From assembly GCF_001424165.1 (NCBI RefSeq), contig NZ_LMOJ01000003.1, positions 62,791-126,790 of the forward strand: a stretch of DNA of 64,000 nt, given 5' to 3'. Positions within the stretch are counted from its first letter, which is position 1. Each line of letters begins with the position of its first letter. Position numbers and translations under genes: made by a program. The notes beneath the pieces are model-generated. The model worked only from the letters and a program-made list of their open reading frames with translations, made no database searches and was not told the DNA's origin. This stretch comes from Massilia sp. Leaf139 (GTDB lineage Bacteria; Pseudomonadota; Gammaproteobacteria; Burkholderiales; Burkholderiaceae_D). Of the stretch, positions 1 to 9,200 are shown piece by piece.

Positions 1-45
1 CGGTAAAGTATGTTATGCTCAGAGGAACTTTTGACCGAGGGAACG

Positions 46-1086
46 ATGGTTTTGTTTCAACTTCCATATCGAACGATCTTCATTCATGGTCTCGACTCGC
101 CAAACTTGAGCGGAGCCTCTCGTTTCGATTTCCGATTGATAGTCAAACTCGGGCCTGAAGAGTTTTTTGGCGATGCACCGTTGACCGGACGACTGAGAAT
201 TTTTCCTCCGCACTCTGCTTTTCAGGTCGCGGGAACCTTCTTTGGCGGCATTGGCCGAACGAAAGCGGTTGAAGGTACGCGCCTGGAGAAATTCAAATAC
301 GTTCGCAATGTCGGCTGGGCCATCTTATCAGTCGACGGAAGTCTTGCGACTATCGACTTCGCAGTAAGTAAATTGGATCATGCTGGGGGCATCGTTCAGC
401 GAGTTGTCGAGTTTCTTCCGGCATCGTTTGCTGCTGCGTCAACTTGCGCCGTTACAATCTTGTCAATAGAAGGTATGGTCAACGGAGTGCCTCTCGACGT
501 GCGGTTCGAGGGCAATGCACCTGGTGGCGAATCTTTTTCGGTGAACGAGATCAATCCGGCAGTCGCAGAGTATTTTGATGCAGTAATGCCACTTCTGACC
601 AGTCTGCCAAGGAAGATCGTTGCCGCTCACCGATACCTTGCGCAAAGCTTTCTGCTTGAGGCTGGGTCACAGTTTTCGTACGACTACACAGGTGAGCGCG
701 TGCTGAACCTGTGCAAGGCGCTTGAGGCTCTGGTGCCGGATAGTATTGTGGGCGATATTGACTCGATCCGCGAATTCTTGAAGGGGTGGGGCCTTAGCCA
801 TCTTGAAACTGAAGTTTTCGCAAGCCTAAAGTATTTGCGAAGCCAGCTCGATAGCGCGCACATTGCCATCTCGCCAATTCCAGATAGTGCGCACCGCGCG
901 GTTGCTCGATTCATCGGAATCGCTGAGAAAGCAGTGCAAGCATTGCTGCTTACTGCTGTAAAAAAGTACACTTCGGACAATTCGCTCTATCCCGAGAGAC
1001 GCTTGCAAACAAACGAGCCAACTGCCGTTAAGCACTTGGCGAAGTATGACAATCTCATAATTCCGAGGGATTGGGCGAAAACGTGA
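46..1086 (+). CDS. HEPN-domain protein (ApeA-like C-terminus), hypothetical
   Basis: Predicted protein of about 346 residues. The N-terminal ~200 residues are beta-rich and unrecognised. The C-terminal part is helical and resembles ApeA-like HEPN domains, with a possible catalytic R-x6-H motif (LRSQLDSAH, R277/H284 counted from the upstream ATG at 10). HEPN proteins are commonly metal-independent RNases in toxin or anti-phage systems; that role is inferred here. I chose the ATG at 46 because a GAGGG Shine-Dalgarno sits 5-9 bases upstream; an ATG at 10 is also in frame. It stands next to a restriction/Druantia-like island, which fits defence. The exact family is not certain. Confidence 0.55.
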   Translation: MVLFQLPYRTIFIHGLDSPNLSGASRFDFRLIVKLGPEEFFGDAPLTGRLRIFPPHSAFQVAGTFFGGIGRTKAVEGTRLEKFKYVRNVGWAILSVDGSLATIDFAVSKLDHAGGIVQRVVEFLPASFAAASTCAVTILSIEGMVNGVPLDVRFEGNAPGGESFSVNEINPAVAEYFDAVMPLLTSLPRKIVAAHRYLAQSFLLEAGSQFSYDYTGERVLNLCKALEALVPDSIVGDIDSIREFLKGWGLSHLETEVFASLKYLRSQLDSAHIAISPIPDSAHRAVARFIGIAEKAVQALLLTAVKKYTSDNSLYPERRLQTNEPTAVKHLAKYDNLIIPRDWAKT

Positions 1087-1671
1087 TGTTTTTTTAAAAA
1101 AAATTTAGCCCAGTGATCACCTGAACTGATCAATACGACTAGGTAGCACCGGACGAAAGTTGCAACTAAGCGGCTTAACCCAGCTGGGCAGGCCAAATAC
1201 CGCGGGCCGAAGTCGCCCACCGCTATAGGATTGCGTATGCCATGCGCGACGTTGTTCGGCGCGAATCGGGATCGATACGCAGGCCGACCTGTGCCTGTCG
1301 TCGATACGGGCCATTCGGCTACTGGTATTTTACGGGCCCCGGAAAGGCTCGCGGAAGAAGAGACGGGCACGCGGATGGTATGGGTCATTCGTGGGCGCCA
1401 GAGCGCCAAGTTGTTGGGAGGCGGCGACGCCGGTGGTCTTCCGGCTCGTGGCAAACTTAGCTCCCGATTGAAGGCCGTAGTGCCCGATCACGTACTGCAC
1501 TACTTTCTCGCTTCAGCGCGGCCGTCCCACCTTCTTACGGCGACATCGTGCGAAATCGTGTTGTCGAGGGCACGATCACCGCCAAGACGCGGGGCGCATC
1601 TGCTCCGCGATATCTTGACAACGATCAGGAGTTGAAAATGAAAGGGATTCAGTCACGAATCGTTTGTGCTT
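1087..1671. other. Gene-free interval with no supported feature
   Basis: About 585 bases between the HEPN gene and the restriction endonuclease gene. It starts with an A/T run just after the HEPN stop. Open frames exist on both strands (for example 1231-1635 plus), but their translations are rich in Arg/Pro/Gly with no recognisable motif and look like chance frames or decayed sequence. I see no tRNA, repeat or clear terminator. Confidence 0.4.
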
Positions 1672-2619
1672 TTACGCGAGCGCATGCGCATCGCAGTATG
1701 AGCTGATCATCTCCGTAGCGAGGCGAGAGTCGTCAATGTCAAGGGTAAGCATTTCGTCTCTCTCAAGCTCGATGCCAAGGGCTCGGCTGACGATATCCCG
1801 GTCACATGTGTACGCGCCGGAAAGAACCATTAATTTTTCCTTCCACAGGACGTCTCGCGCGCCCCCATTGCTTCGAACGCGCCGCAAAGGATCCTTTTGG
1901 TTTGCCACGCTGCAGATCACATGGCGCGGAATGGCTCTTCCTTTGACCTTCCGGAGCAGGTGAAGCACACGGTTCGTACCGCCTGCAATTGTCTTGATCT
2001 CTTTAACGAGTTCTGGCAGGTGGGCAAGAAAGTTCGGGGCGTACGGCTCGTTCTCGACAATCCAGGAGATATTTGCTCGGTGCTCGCTGCTCAGGCTGCG
2101 TTTTGAGTCTCGATTCTCGGCATTGAGCTGATGTTCCTCAACATACGCGAGTCCAACCCGGAATTCGGCCTTCTCTTCGTCATAGGCGATCAGCAGATTA
2201 ATACGGTCGTGGCTTGACTTGGAGAACATCCAGTTCCTACCCATCGTGGTCTTGATGTCGACATCCTCTCCGGCTAGAGTCAAATCGAGTTTCTTGCCTC
2301 GCGGAATATCGAAGTGAAAACGGATCATGCGTTCAATACGTTTCCCAACCGCGGTCTTTTCGTCAGGCTCCAGGTCAGTTACAGAATACCGGTAGAGCGT
2401 TGGCGCATCGATAACATAGTCGACGGCAGCGCGGATAATGTCGCCTGTCCGTTTGGCAAAGTGCTCTTCGCCGTTCATATGCTGGAACAGGTCTTCCTTT
2501 ACCTTCTGCATCCGTTCAGCAATTCTGGCCTCCGGGGGCTGGGCCTCCGAAATCTGCAGGGGAATTTCGGATTCGACGATGAGCGCTAGTTCGTGCTGCG
2601 GGGCGGATGAGAAGGGCAT
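1672..2619 (-). CDS. NaeI-like type II restriction endonuclease
   Basis: A 315-residue protein, close to the 317 residues of NaeI. The catalytic core is readable: E96, then D112, then D121-I-K123. These spacings (16, 9, 2) are identical to those of the NaeI active site (E70, D86, D95, K97), so it should cleave double-stranded DNA with Mg2+. NaeI cuts GCCGGC and is allosterically activated by a second site; whether this protein shares that specificity cannot be read from sequence. The gene lies 77 bases downstream of vsr on the same strand and diverges from a C5-cytosine methyltransferase at 3297, the expected partner. The frame is intact, so it is likely functional. Confidence 0.85.
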   Translation of the reverse strand: MPFSSAPQHELALIVESEIPLQISEAQPPEARIAERMQKVKEDLFQHMNGEEHFAKRTGDIIRAAVDYVIDAPTLYRYSVTDLEPDEKTAVGKRIERMIRFHFDIPRGKKLDLTLAGEDVDIKTTMGRNWMFSKSSHDRINLLIAYDEEKAEFRVGLAYVEEHQLNAENRDSKRSLSSEHRANISWIVENEPYAPNFLAHLPELVKEIKTIAGGTNRVLHLLRKVKGRAIPRHVICSVANQKDPLRRVRSNGGARDVLWKEKLMVLSGAYTCDRDIVSRALGIELERDEMLTLDIDDSRLATEMISSYCDAHALA

Positions 2620-2696
2620 GCTAGTTTCGTGATCGTTGCACTAGATCACTAGACTAACTGTATGTTTTCAAATAGTCAATTTCACAAAGAATGGCT

Positions 2697-3101
2697 CTAG
2701 CTTTGCATGAATGCTGCTAGCTGCTCTTCAAGTCCATCCATTCTCCGCACGTCGCACTCCCAAAGTTCAAGAACGATCCAGCCCGCAGCCTGCAGCGCAC
2801 TCAGGTTGCGCGCGTCGCGTTCCTTGTTCTTCAATATTTTCTCGCTCCAGTATCCAGTGTTCGATTTAGGTTTAGAAGCAAGGCGGCACGTGTGCCCATG
2901 CCAGAAGCACCCGTGCACAAGTATGGCCTTGCGGTGCCGGGGAAGGACGATGTCAGGACGGCCAGGAAGATCCTTGCGGTGCAGACGGAAGCGGTAGCCC
3001 AGGCGATGCAGTATGCGCCGCACAGCAATTTCTGGTTTCGTGTCCTTGCTGCGGATGCGGCTCATGAGTTCTGAGCGCTGTGCTTGGCTGATAGTATCCA
3101 T
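2697..3101 (-). CDS. vsr: Very short patch repair endonuclease Vsr
   Basis: A 134-residue protein that nicks DNA at T:G mismatches produced when 5-methylcytosine deaminates. The start is set at MDTISQAQRS, the canonical Vsr N-terminus; the frame stays open 45 codons further upstream, but that part is not Vsr-like. Family motifs are present: SRIRSKDTKPE near residue 15, GRPDIVLP, and the zinc/catalytic segment HGCFWHGHTC. Length matches the family. It is probably co-transcribed with the NaeI-like endonuclease and diverges from the C5 methyltransferase, whose mutagenic product it would repair. Confidence 0.93.
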   Translation of the reverse strand: MDTISQAQRSELMSRIRSKDTKPEIAVRRILHRLGYRFRLHRKDLPGRPDIVLPRHRKAILVHGCFWHGHTCRLASKPKSNTGYWSEKILKNKERDARNLSALQAAGWIVLELWECDVRRMDGLEEQLAAFMQS

Positions 3102-3271
3102 GTGGAGCGCTGGTAGCGGCCGGTTGGCTTTGTACGCCGCTGGGACCGGGTTCGGACAATGCTGGCTCCGCATTCTACGCCCAAGTGACATTCTCGCCAC
3201 ACACGCCTGGAGTATGCATTCAGGGTGCCGGAACATCTACGATGAGCACTCTGTAGTGGACACTTAATCCG

Positions 3272-3277
3272 TATAAT
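3272..3277 (+). promoter_or_regulatory. Candidate -10 box of the C5 methyltransferase
   Basis: A perfect TATAAT lies 20 bases before the methyltransferase ATG, in the 195-base gap shared with divergent vsr. No good -35 is seen at 17-bp spacing, so the promoter may need an activator. The leader would be very short, about 12 bases. Confidence 0.4.
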
Positions 3278-3296
3278 CTGTGTTCGCTAGAATTAT

Positions 3297-4403
3297 ATGA
3301 AACAGCTTCCAATGAATTTGAACACGATTGAAATGTGCGCTGGCGCCGGCGGACAGGCCTTGGGCCTGCACAATGCGGGCTTCGTGCACGAAGTCCTCAT
3401 CGAGATAGATGAATTTGCTTGCAAGACGCTGCATCACAACAACAACAAGCTCGGGTTTGGCTGGAAGGAAATCGTTGAAGGCGACCTGAAGGTGTTTGCG
3501 GAGCAGCGGGCAGCTGAATTCCACGGCAAGATTGCGCTCGTCGCTGGCGGCGTGCCCTGTCCCCCGTTCAGCAAGGCGGGCAAACAGCTTGGCGCTAAGG
3601 ACGAACGCGACCTTTTTCCGACTGCTCTTGAGATTGTCCGGAAGGTACAGCCCCAAGCAGTACTGCTTGAGAACGTTGCAGGACTGATGGAACCGCAGTT
3701 CGCGGACTACCGCAAGCTGATCCAGGGCCAGCTGCTGGAGATGGGATACGCGTCAGACTGGAAGCTGCTGAACGCAAGCGACTATGGAGTGCCCCAGCTC
3801 CGTCCCCGTTTCATCCTTGTTGCGTTGAAAGAGCCTCTGTTTGAATACTTTAACTGGCCGGAGCCGAGCCAGGTGCCGACCCCGACGGTTGGCGAGACGC
3901 TGTTCGACTTGATGGCTGGCCGCGGCTGGTCCGGCGCCGATGCGTGGCGGGAGAAGGCCTGCTTTATCGCCCCGACGCTCGTTGGCGGTTCCAAGAAACA
4001 TGGCGGGCCAGACCTCGGGCCGGCCAGGGCCAAGGCGGCGTGGTACAAGCTTGGAATCAATGGCCACCGGCTCGCGGCAGACGACGAGTACCCGCATGCA
4101 GAGTTTCAGGGAGCACTGCTGCGCGATGGCCGCGTAAGGGAAGGTTTTGAAAATATGCCTCTCCTGAACGTCCGCATGGCCGCCCGCATTCAGGGGTTCC
4201 CGGATTACTGGGATTTTGCGGGCTCCAAAACCCATGCATACCGCCAGGTAGGAAATGCATTTCCGCCACCAGTGGCTGAAGCTGTCGGTTTGCGGATCGC
4301 CCATGCTATTCGCGAACATGAGCGCCACAAGGCTGGCCTTGCTGCAGCGGCGCAGCAGGCTGCTTTGCAAGAAACGCCTGAGCTGCGCTGCGCAGCGGGC
4401 TGA
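3297..4403 (+). CDS. DNA (cytosine-5-)-methyltransferase (DruM / M.NaeI-like)
   Basis: A 368-residue C5-cytosine methyltransferase. Motifs in order: I (EMCAGAGGQALGLHNAGF, residues 12-29), IV with catalytic Cys88 in GGVPCPPFS, VI (LLENVAGL, ~123), VIII (QLRPRF, ~167), a target-recognition region, IX (RMAARIQGFPDYW) and X (QVGNAFPPPVAEAVG). It transfers methyl groups from SAM to cytosine C5. Two partners are plausible: the NaeI-like endonuclease/Vsr pair upstream, or the Druantia-like operon that converges on it, since type II Druantia includes a cytosine methyltransferase (DruM). The sequence alone does not decide, and it could protect against both. A second possible start is the ATG at 3312. 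Confidence 0.92.
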   Translation: MKQLPMNLNTIEMCAGAGGQALGLHNAGFVHEVLIEIDEFACKTLHHNNNKLGFGWKEIVEGDLKVFAEQRAAEFHGKIALVAGGVPCPPFSKAGKQLGAKDERDLFPTALEIVRKVQPQAVLLENVAGLMEPQFADYRKLIQGQLLEMGYASDWKLLNASDYGVPQLRPRFILVALKEPLFEYFNWPEPSQVPTPTVGETLFDLMAGRGWSGADAWREKACFIAPTLVGGSKKHGGPDLGPARAKAAWYKLGINGHRLAADDEYPHAEFQGALLRDGRVREGFENMPLLNVRMAARIQGFPDYWDFAGSKTHAYRQVGNAFPPPVAEAVGLRIAHAIREHERHKAGLAAAAQQAALQETPELRCAAG

Positions 4404-4429
4404 AGACCAAGCCGCCGGTCAGGAGCGCC

Positions 4430-4451
4430 TAGCCTGGCTTGCGCCAGGCTA
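4430..4451. terminator. Hairpin between converging operons
   Basis: A perfect inverted repeat with 9-base arms (TAGCCTGGC / GCCAGGCTA) and a TTGC loop, 26 bases after the methyltransferase stop and ~90 bases beyond the end of the converging minus-strand operon. Its position suits a bidirectional terminator, but no T-tract follows on either strand. Confidence 0.5.
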
Positions 4452-4541
4452 ATGCAGGCTGTTGATCAGCCCAGGGATAGACAGGCTTGGCCTGGAATGC
4501 ATGCTGCCGGTTATAGTTCCGGCTCCATTTACGCGTTGCCT

Positions 4542-4985
4542 TTAGCCGCCGGAGCGCGGACCTGTGCCTGCCAGTTTATGTGCATGGGAGGCGATAAGAT
4601 TCTTCACGATTTCGTCCAGCCTTTCGATAGTGTCCCGTGAAATACGGATCTGCTTCAGCGAGTACTGGCTGCTAGAAACGAATCCTTCGGTATCTATATG
4701 ATGGAAATCTTCGATCGCCGCCACCGCTGCGCGAAGTTCAGGCGCGTGCCGGGCCCAGTAAGGCTTCGGGAAAGAGAGGACTTCCGTGTGGCCGGCCCGG
4801 ATGGCCGCCAGCCCAATATGCTGTTTTTTGGCTGTGATGATCTCGAATAGCAAGGTTTCGCTATTCGGCGGCAACCTGGTCTTCAGGCCAAGTGCAGTGA
4901 GACTGTCATACAGCCGCTTTAGGCGGCCAGACGGATCTGAGCCGAGCATTTTTTCAATTGCCGCTGCTTTGTAGGTAGCTGCCAA
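4542..4985 (-). CDS. Hypothetical 147-residue protein, last gene of the Druantia-like operon
   Basis: Unrecognised, mostly helical and polar protein (MAATYKAAAIEKMLGSDP...), with no membrane segment or signal peptide. It lies 58 bases downstream of the PD-(D/E)XK nuclease gene on the same strand and is probably the distal gene of the same transcript. Codon use looks like ordinary coding sequence for this GC range. Function unknown; an accessory role in the defence operon is inferred from position only. Confidence 0.6.
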   Translation of the reverse strand: MAATYKAAAIEKMLGSDPSGRLKRLYDSLTALGLKTRLPPNSETLLFEIITAKKQHIGLAAIRAGHTEVLSFPKPYWARHAPELRAAVAAIEDFHHIDTEGFVSSSQYSLKQIRISRDTIERLDEIVKNLIASHAHKLAGTGPRSGG

Positions 4986-5043
4986 TTCAATTCCTTAACT
5001 GTTGTGCTGACTTGTAAAAATACCGGCGCTGCAGGAGCTGCTC

Positions 5044-6236
5044 TTAAAGCTTTTCCGGCACTTCCGGGCCAGGCGGGCCGATTACGAGCCGCGAGCCAAA
5101 TGCGCTAGCCTTCGGATCGTCGGGCCGGAAAATATAAAAGTTGGCAGGAAATGCAGCCCGGGCCAGGACGTCGAACGACCCGAGAGAAAATCCACGTATC
5201 TGCAGTCCCGGAGCTAATCCCGGATAAATGGATGCCGGAACCCCGCTTAGTGACACGCGCTTTCCGTTATGCGTAAGAATACGTAGGCGAATGAATTCCC
5301 CCGCGGCGAAAGTCTCCGCCACCGTTCCAGCCAGGTCGAACGGGGAAAGCATTTCTTCTGCAGCCAGTCCGCCCTCCAGGGCACGCATGTACACAGGGCA
5401 GGAAGGGCGGACAAAGCATGATTTGCACCCAGACCCTGGCGCCGCAAGGCTTTCGCCATGAACCGGCTCTAGCTTCGGGAGGCGTGTCTTCAGCGTAGCA
5501 GCAGCGTCCCTGGCCATCGCTTCGAGCCGGCCGTCCAGCACTCCATGCCAGCTGCTGGCAGGACCAGCAAGTTCAAGCGCGACTTCCTGCAGGCCCAGCA
5601 TGTCTTTCGTAAGCAGGCCATATGCGGAAATCTGCAGCAGGTAGGCATGCTTCGGGTGGCCGTCCGCGTCAAGAACATTCCCGGTTTTGAAATCACAGAC
5701 ATGAACAGTTCCTGAGCTGTCCTTGTACACAAGGTCAACCCAGCCCTCCATATCGAGTGCAGTAGACGCAAGCTTGCGCTCCCGCCCGAAGACGAAGGCA
5801 CGGCCAGCCCTGGCGGGGGAAGTTTCCGGCCCACGGCGAGCCGCTGATCCAGGCACCTGCCTTGCAAGAACCTTCCGGATGAACTGGCACGTGCTGGCTT
5901 GTTGATCGGCCGGACAAAGCGCATTCACTCCCTGCCGCTGGAAGGCGAAACGGATTAGCGGGTTTGCGCTAGGGGCAGCCACTGCGTGCGCGAATGCTCC
6001 GAGAAATATCTCGCGCAGCTGCTGGGGCGGCGGATGCGCCCTCTCCGCAAGCTGCTCAATAGCCCGGTGCCCCGCAGCGCCATCAATCCATGAGGCATTC
6101 TCCCAGAGCCAGTATTCTCGGTCTCCAAGGCATACCGCAGCGGGCATAGCGAAAATACCCCCAGCTTTGATGGCGATACCGGCTTAGTGCGCCTCACCAG
6201 GAAAGCACAGTCAAGCGGCGTCTTGCCGATGCTCAA
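5044..6236 (-). pseudogene. PD-(D/E)XK (RecB/Cas4-like) Fe-S nuclease, frameshifted
   Basis: The gene starts at a TTG (6236-6234) that overlaps the helicase stop as TTGA, implying translational coupling. Frame one reads ...SPSKLGVFSLCPLRYALE, the standard N-terminus of RecB/Cas4-type nucleases. The remainder is in a different frame (367 codons from 6147): GAAGHRAIEQL, the catalytic GWVDLVYK...VCDFKTG (D...D-x-K), a QxxxY motif (QISAY) and a Cys cluster CKSCFVRPSCP typical of a 4Fe-4S site. The shift must lie at about 6060-6130. Either this is a real inactivating indel or a sequencing error, or the protein starts internally and lacks its first Cys region. An intact product would have ~395 residues. 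Confidence 0.75.
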
Positions 6237-9200
6237 GATGACTTCAGCCGGTGAAGCACGTCGCCCATGCGGCGGGACAGGTCAAAGGTCGTTACGGCAG
6301 ACATCCCCTCGGATTGCATGTACATGTCCTCTAATTCCGGATTTGCCGCAAGGACGGCATCCCAGTTCCAAAGCGGGTGAATAACGGCTGCCCATTTGCC
6401 GTGTCCTCTCGCAATCAGAGGAATGTTCCCCGTCATCGTCACCGGGGTCGACAGGAAACCTGCAGCTTCTTCCGCGAGCTGCCGTGCAACGGCTGGCCAG
6501 TCGGCGACACCGGGCGCTGTAAAATCGCCATCCAGGCCGGCAGTATGGTGCCCGTCGAGCAGGAGCTTGAGGACAGTCGATCCGAGGCGCCAGTCAAGCA
6601 GGCCGTGGTAGGTCTGGTTGCCGTATCTGTGTAGGCAACGGTAGCATCCAGTCAGGCATTTCGAGCGGTGGCCTTCCTCGAGCATGCCGGGCAGGGGGGA
6701 TTTTCCCTGTCCTGAAAGGATTTCGCGGATTACCTCCAGTACGATTGGCTGCCCTGTGGCTCCCGGCTGGTTCAACCTGTTGCACAGCCCCGAGCCATTG
6801 ACCAGGTCATCCGAAATCTGCATGAACGGAATGAACGAGCCATCGTCGCGGCGCTTCACCCGAGGTTCCAGAATCTGGAATTCGTCAGGATCGACGTCCA
6901 GAAGGACTCTGGACGCATAGTCAATCACCATGAAGCATGCGGAGAGCGCAGCCGCGCGGAATGCCCCGGTCAAAAGACGGGTTCCGTCTTCCCGGGACGA
7001 GATACAGTGCAGGTGGGCTGGCACCGAGCTCGGAAGAAGCACGAGCGAATCCGTCATTTTGGGTGCGAGCAAATAGAAGCCCTCCACGGCAGTTTCGCCC
7101 GGCTTGAACCGGTTCTTCAGCCCATGGGGCGAAGCGGCATCGGCCTTGGCCGCAATATTATCGATGTAGACGCCGTTGACCCAGGCCTTCCGCCGCACTC
7201 CCCCGGCGACATAGCTTGCTTCGAGGTCGCCCTTGACTGCCGTGAAACCCGGGAACATGTTCTCGACCGATTGTCCCTTGTTCATCCGCAGAACGCGCGA
7301 CTGTCCGCTCAGGCCAGTTGCCAGATTCGAGCCGGTCCACAGCTGGACGGGGATGTCTTCTGCTTCTGCAGTGACAGTCCGGTTGGGCCGTATCGACGCT
7401 TCGTCGAGGATTTCGTCTGGCTTGCGCGCTTCCAGCGAAGTGATGAAACCGCGTGGCACGTAGGTTTTGTACTCTAGCGCTCCTGACAGTTCAGACTTGC
7501 ACGACTTACATACAGCGCCTTCGGCAACCGCTTCCGCAGGCGCCCACGATTGGCACACGGGACATTCGGCGAAGTTCTGAAGCTCCCCGAGATCGCCGGG
7601 CATGGAGTGGAAGCTTTGCTTGCGGAAGCTGTCCTGGTAAATCATGCTTCCGGCGTAGCCGGCCGTGAGATACCGCCGCTTGTCCTGGGTCAGCAGCCTG
7701 CCGGGAGCGAATTCCTGGATCGCTACATCCAGATCCCGATCTATCGTGGCGAACGAAACCGCGTCGTACTTGGTGCTGGTGGGCCGGGTGTGCAATAGCC
7801 GCGTGCGCGTCGGCATGCCATACATCGGGAACAAGCCGCGTTCGGCAAGAGCTTCGGCCAAACCCTTTCCTTCCATCGCTGGGTCATTAACCGCCCTTTC
7901 CACTTCGTTCATAACTGCTGCGGCCGTAAGCCCAGCGGTAATTGCATCGGCACGTGCTTTGTCGCCCTGGGTGCAGAGGAGGGCGAACCTGTCTCTTTGC
8001 GATGCGAGCGCCTCGAGCTCGGCGCGGATCTTTGGGAACCATTCCGCTTTCTTTGCCTTTAACGTTGCGGTCTTGAAGAATTCGCCATGGTTGTCTGGCG
8101 CCGACTTCAGCTCGTCGCCAGGCCACTTTTTCGAGTGTGCCAGCCGCAGGTTGCGGAACGCCGCAACCAGCCACTGCTTGAGAATAAGCCGCTGTGCAAT
8201 CTGGTTGAGGCTGGTCGTAAGGAACGGAGGCGGAGGCGGGTCGCCCGTGATCTGTTCCGGATTCCGGAAGTAGTGCAGATCGTGGCTCTTGCTACGGCAA
8301 ACAGTCAGCACGAAAGAAAACGCCTGTCCGCGGCGGCCGGCGCGGCCGACGCGCTGCTGGTAGTTGAACCTCTGGGGCGGCATGTTTGCCTGGAATACTG
8401 CGCGCAGGTCTCCGATGTCGACGCCAACTTCCATTGTCGTGGTAACGGAAAGGACGTCGACAATCCGGGCATCGCGGTCAAGCTTGGAGTCTGGCGGCAG
8501 CTGTGGGAACCCTGCTGGAAGGATGTCGTCGTCGTCCTGAACCAGGATCCCTTTGAACCGGCGCAGGCGCGCCGCGGGATTGTTTGTCATGCCCGTCAGC
8601 TCTTCGGCACGCAGGCGGTAGACGCCGTGGGATTCCGAGACGCGCTTGCCCACGAAGTTGTTCTCGCGCAGTTCCGATACCTTTCCGCTGGCCTGCTGGG
8701 GCAGCGGTGAGCGGCACCTGGTGCATATCTGTGCGCCGCGGTGCAGGTGAACCCTGCCGCAGATGCTGCACCGCCAGTACGCAGCCTCCGCAGGCAGCGG
8801 CCTGTAGTACACCTTGCCAGCCATGACGATCCCGCCAGGGTGGCCTTTCTGGGCCAGCAGGTCGAGGAAGCGCTGCAGCACCATGTCTACTGTCCCCCCG
8901 GTTGCCTCGCAATAGGCCTGCACGAATGTACGCAGGCGGCGCGTCGCGTCCTGCGGGGAATTCCACGGGTTCTGCTTGTACGCGTAAGGGGAGGTGTCGA
9001 GGCGGTTCGAGTCAGTAAGTACCCGCATCATCGCATCGAAGGGAGCCTGGGATTCCCTGGTTTCGCCTTCGGCGAGCGGGAAGCATGGATAGCCCCATCC
9101 AGATTCTTCGACTGCAAAATACGTCTTGCTAAACAGGACTTCGCCGACGAGCCGGACCAGATCCTGTGCGATCTTTTCGGCGCCTTCTGCCAGCTCTCCG

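Noticed and set aside
1231..1635. 134-codon plus-strand frame in the left intergenic region
   Set aside because: No motif, odd composition and no ribosome site; treated as chance.
7665..8710. Two ~200-codon plus-strand frames within the helicase gene
   Set aside because: They lie opposite conserved helicase motifs and show no bias or domain of their own.
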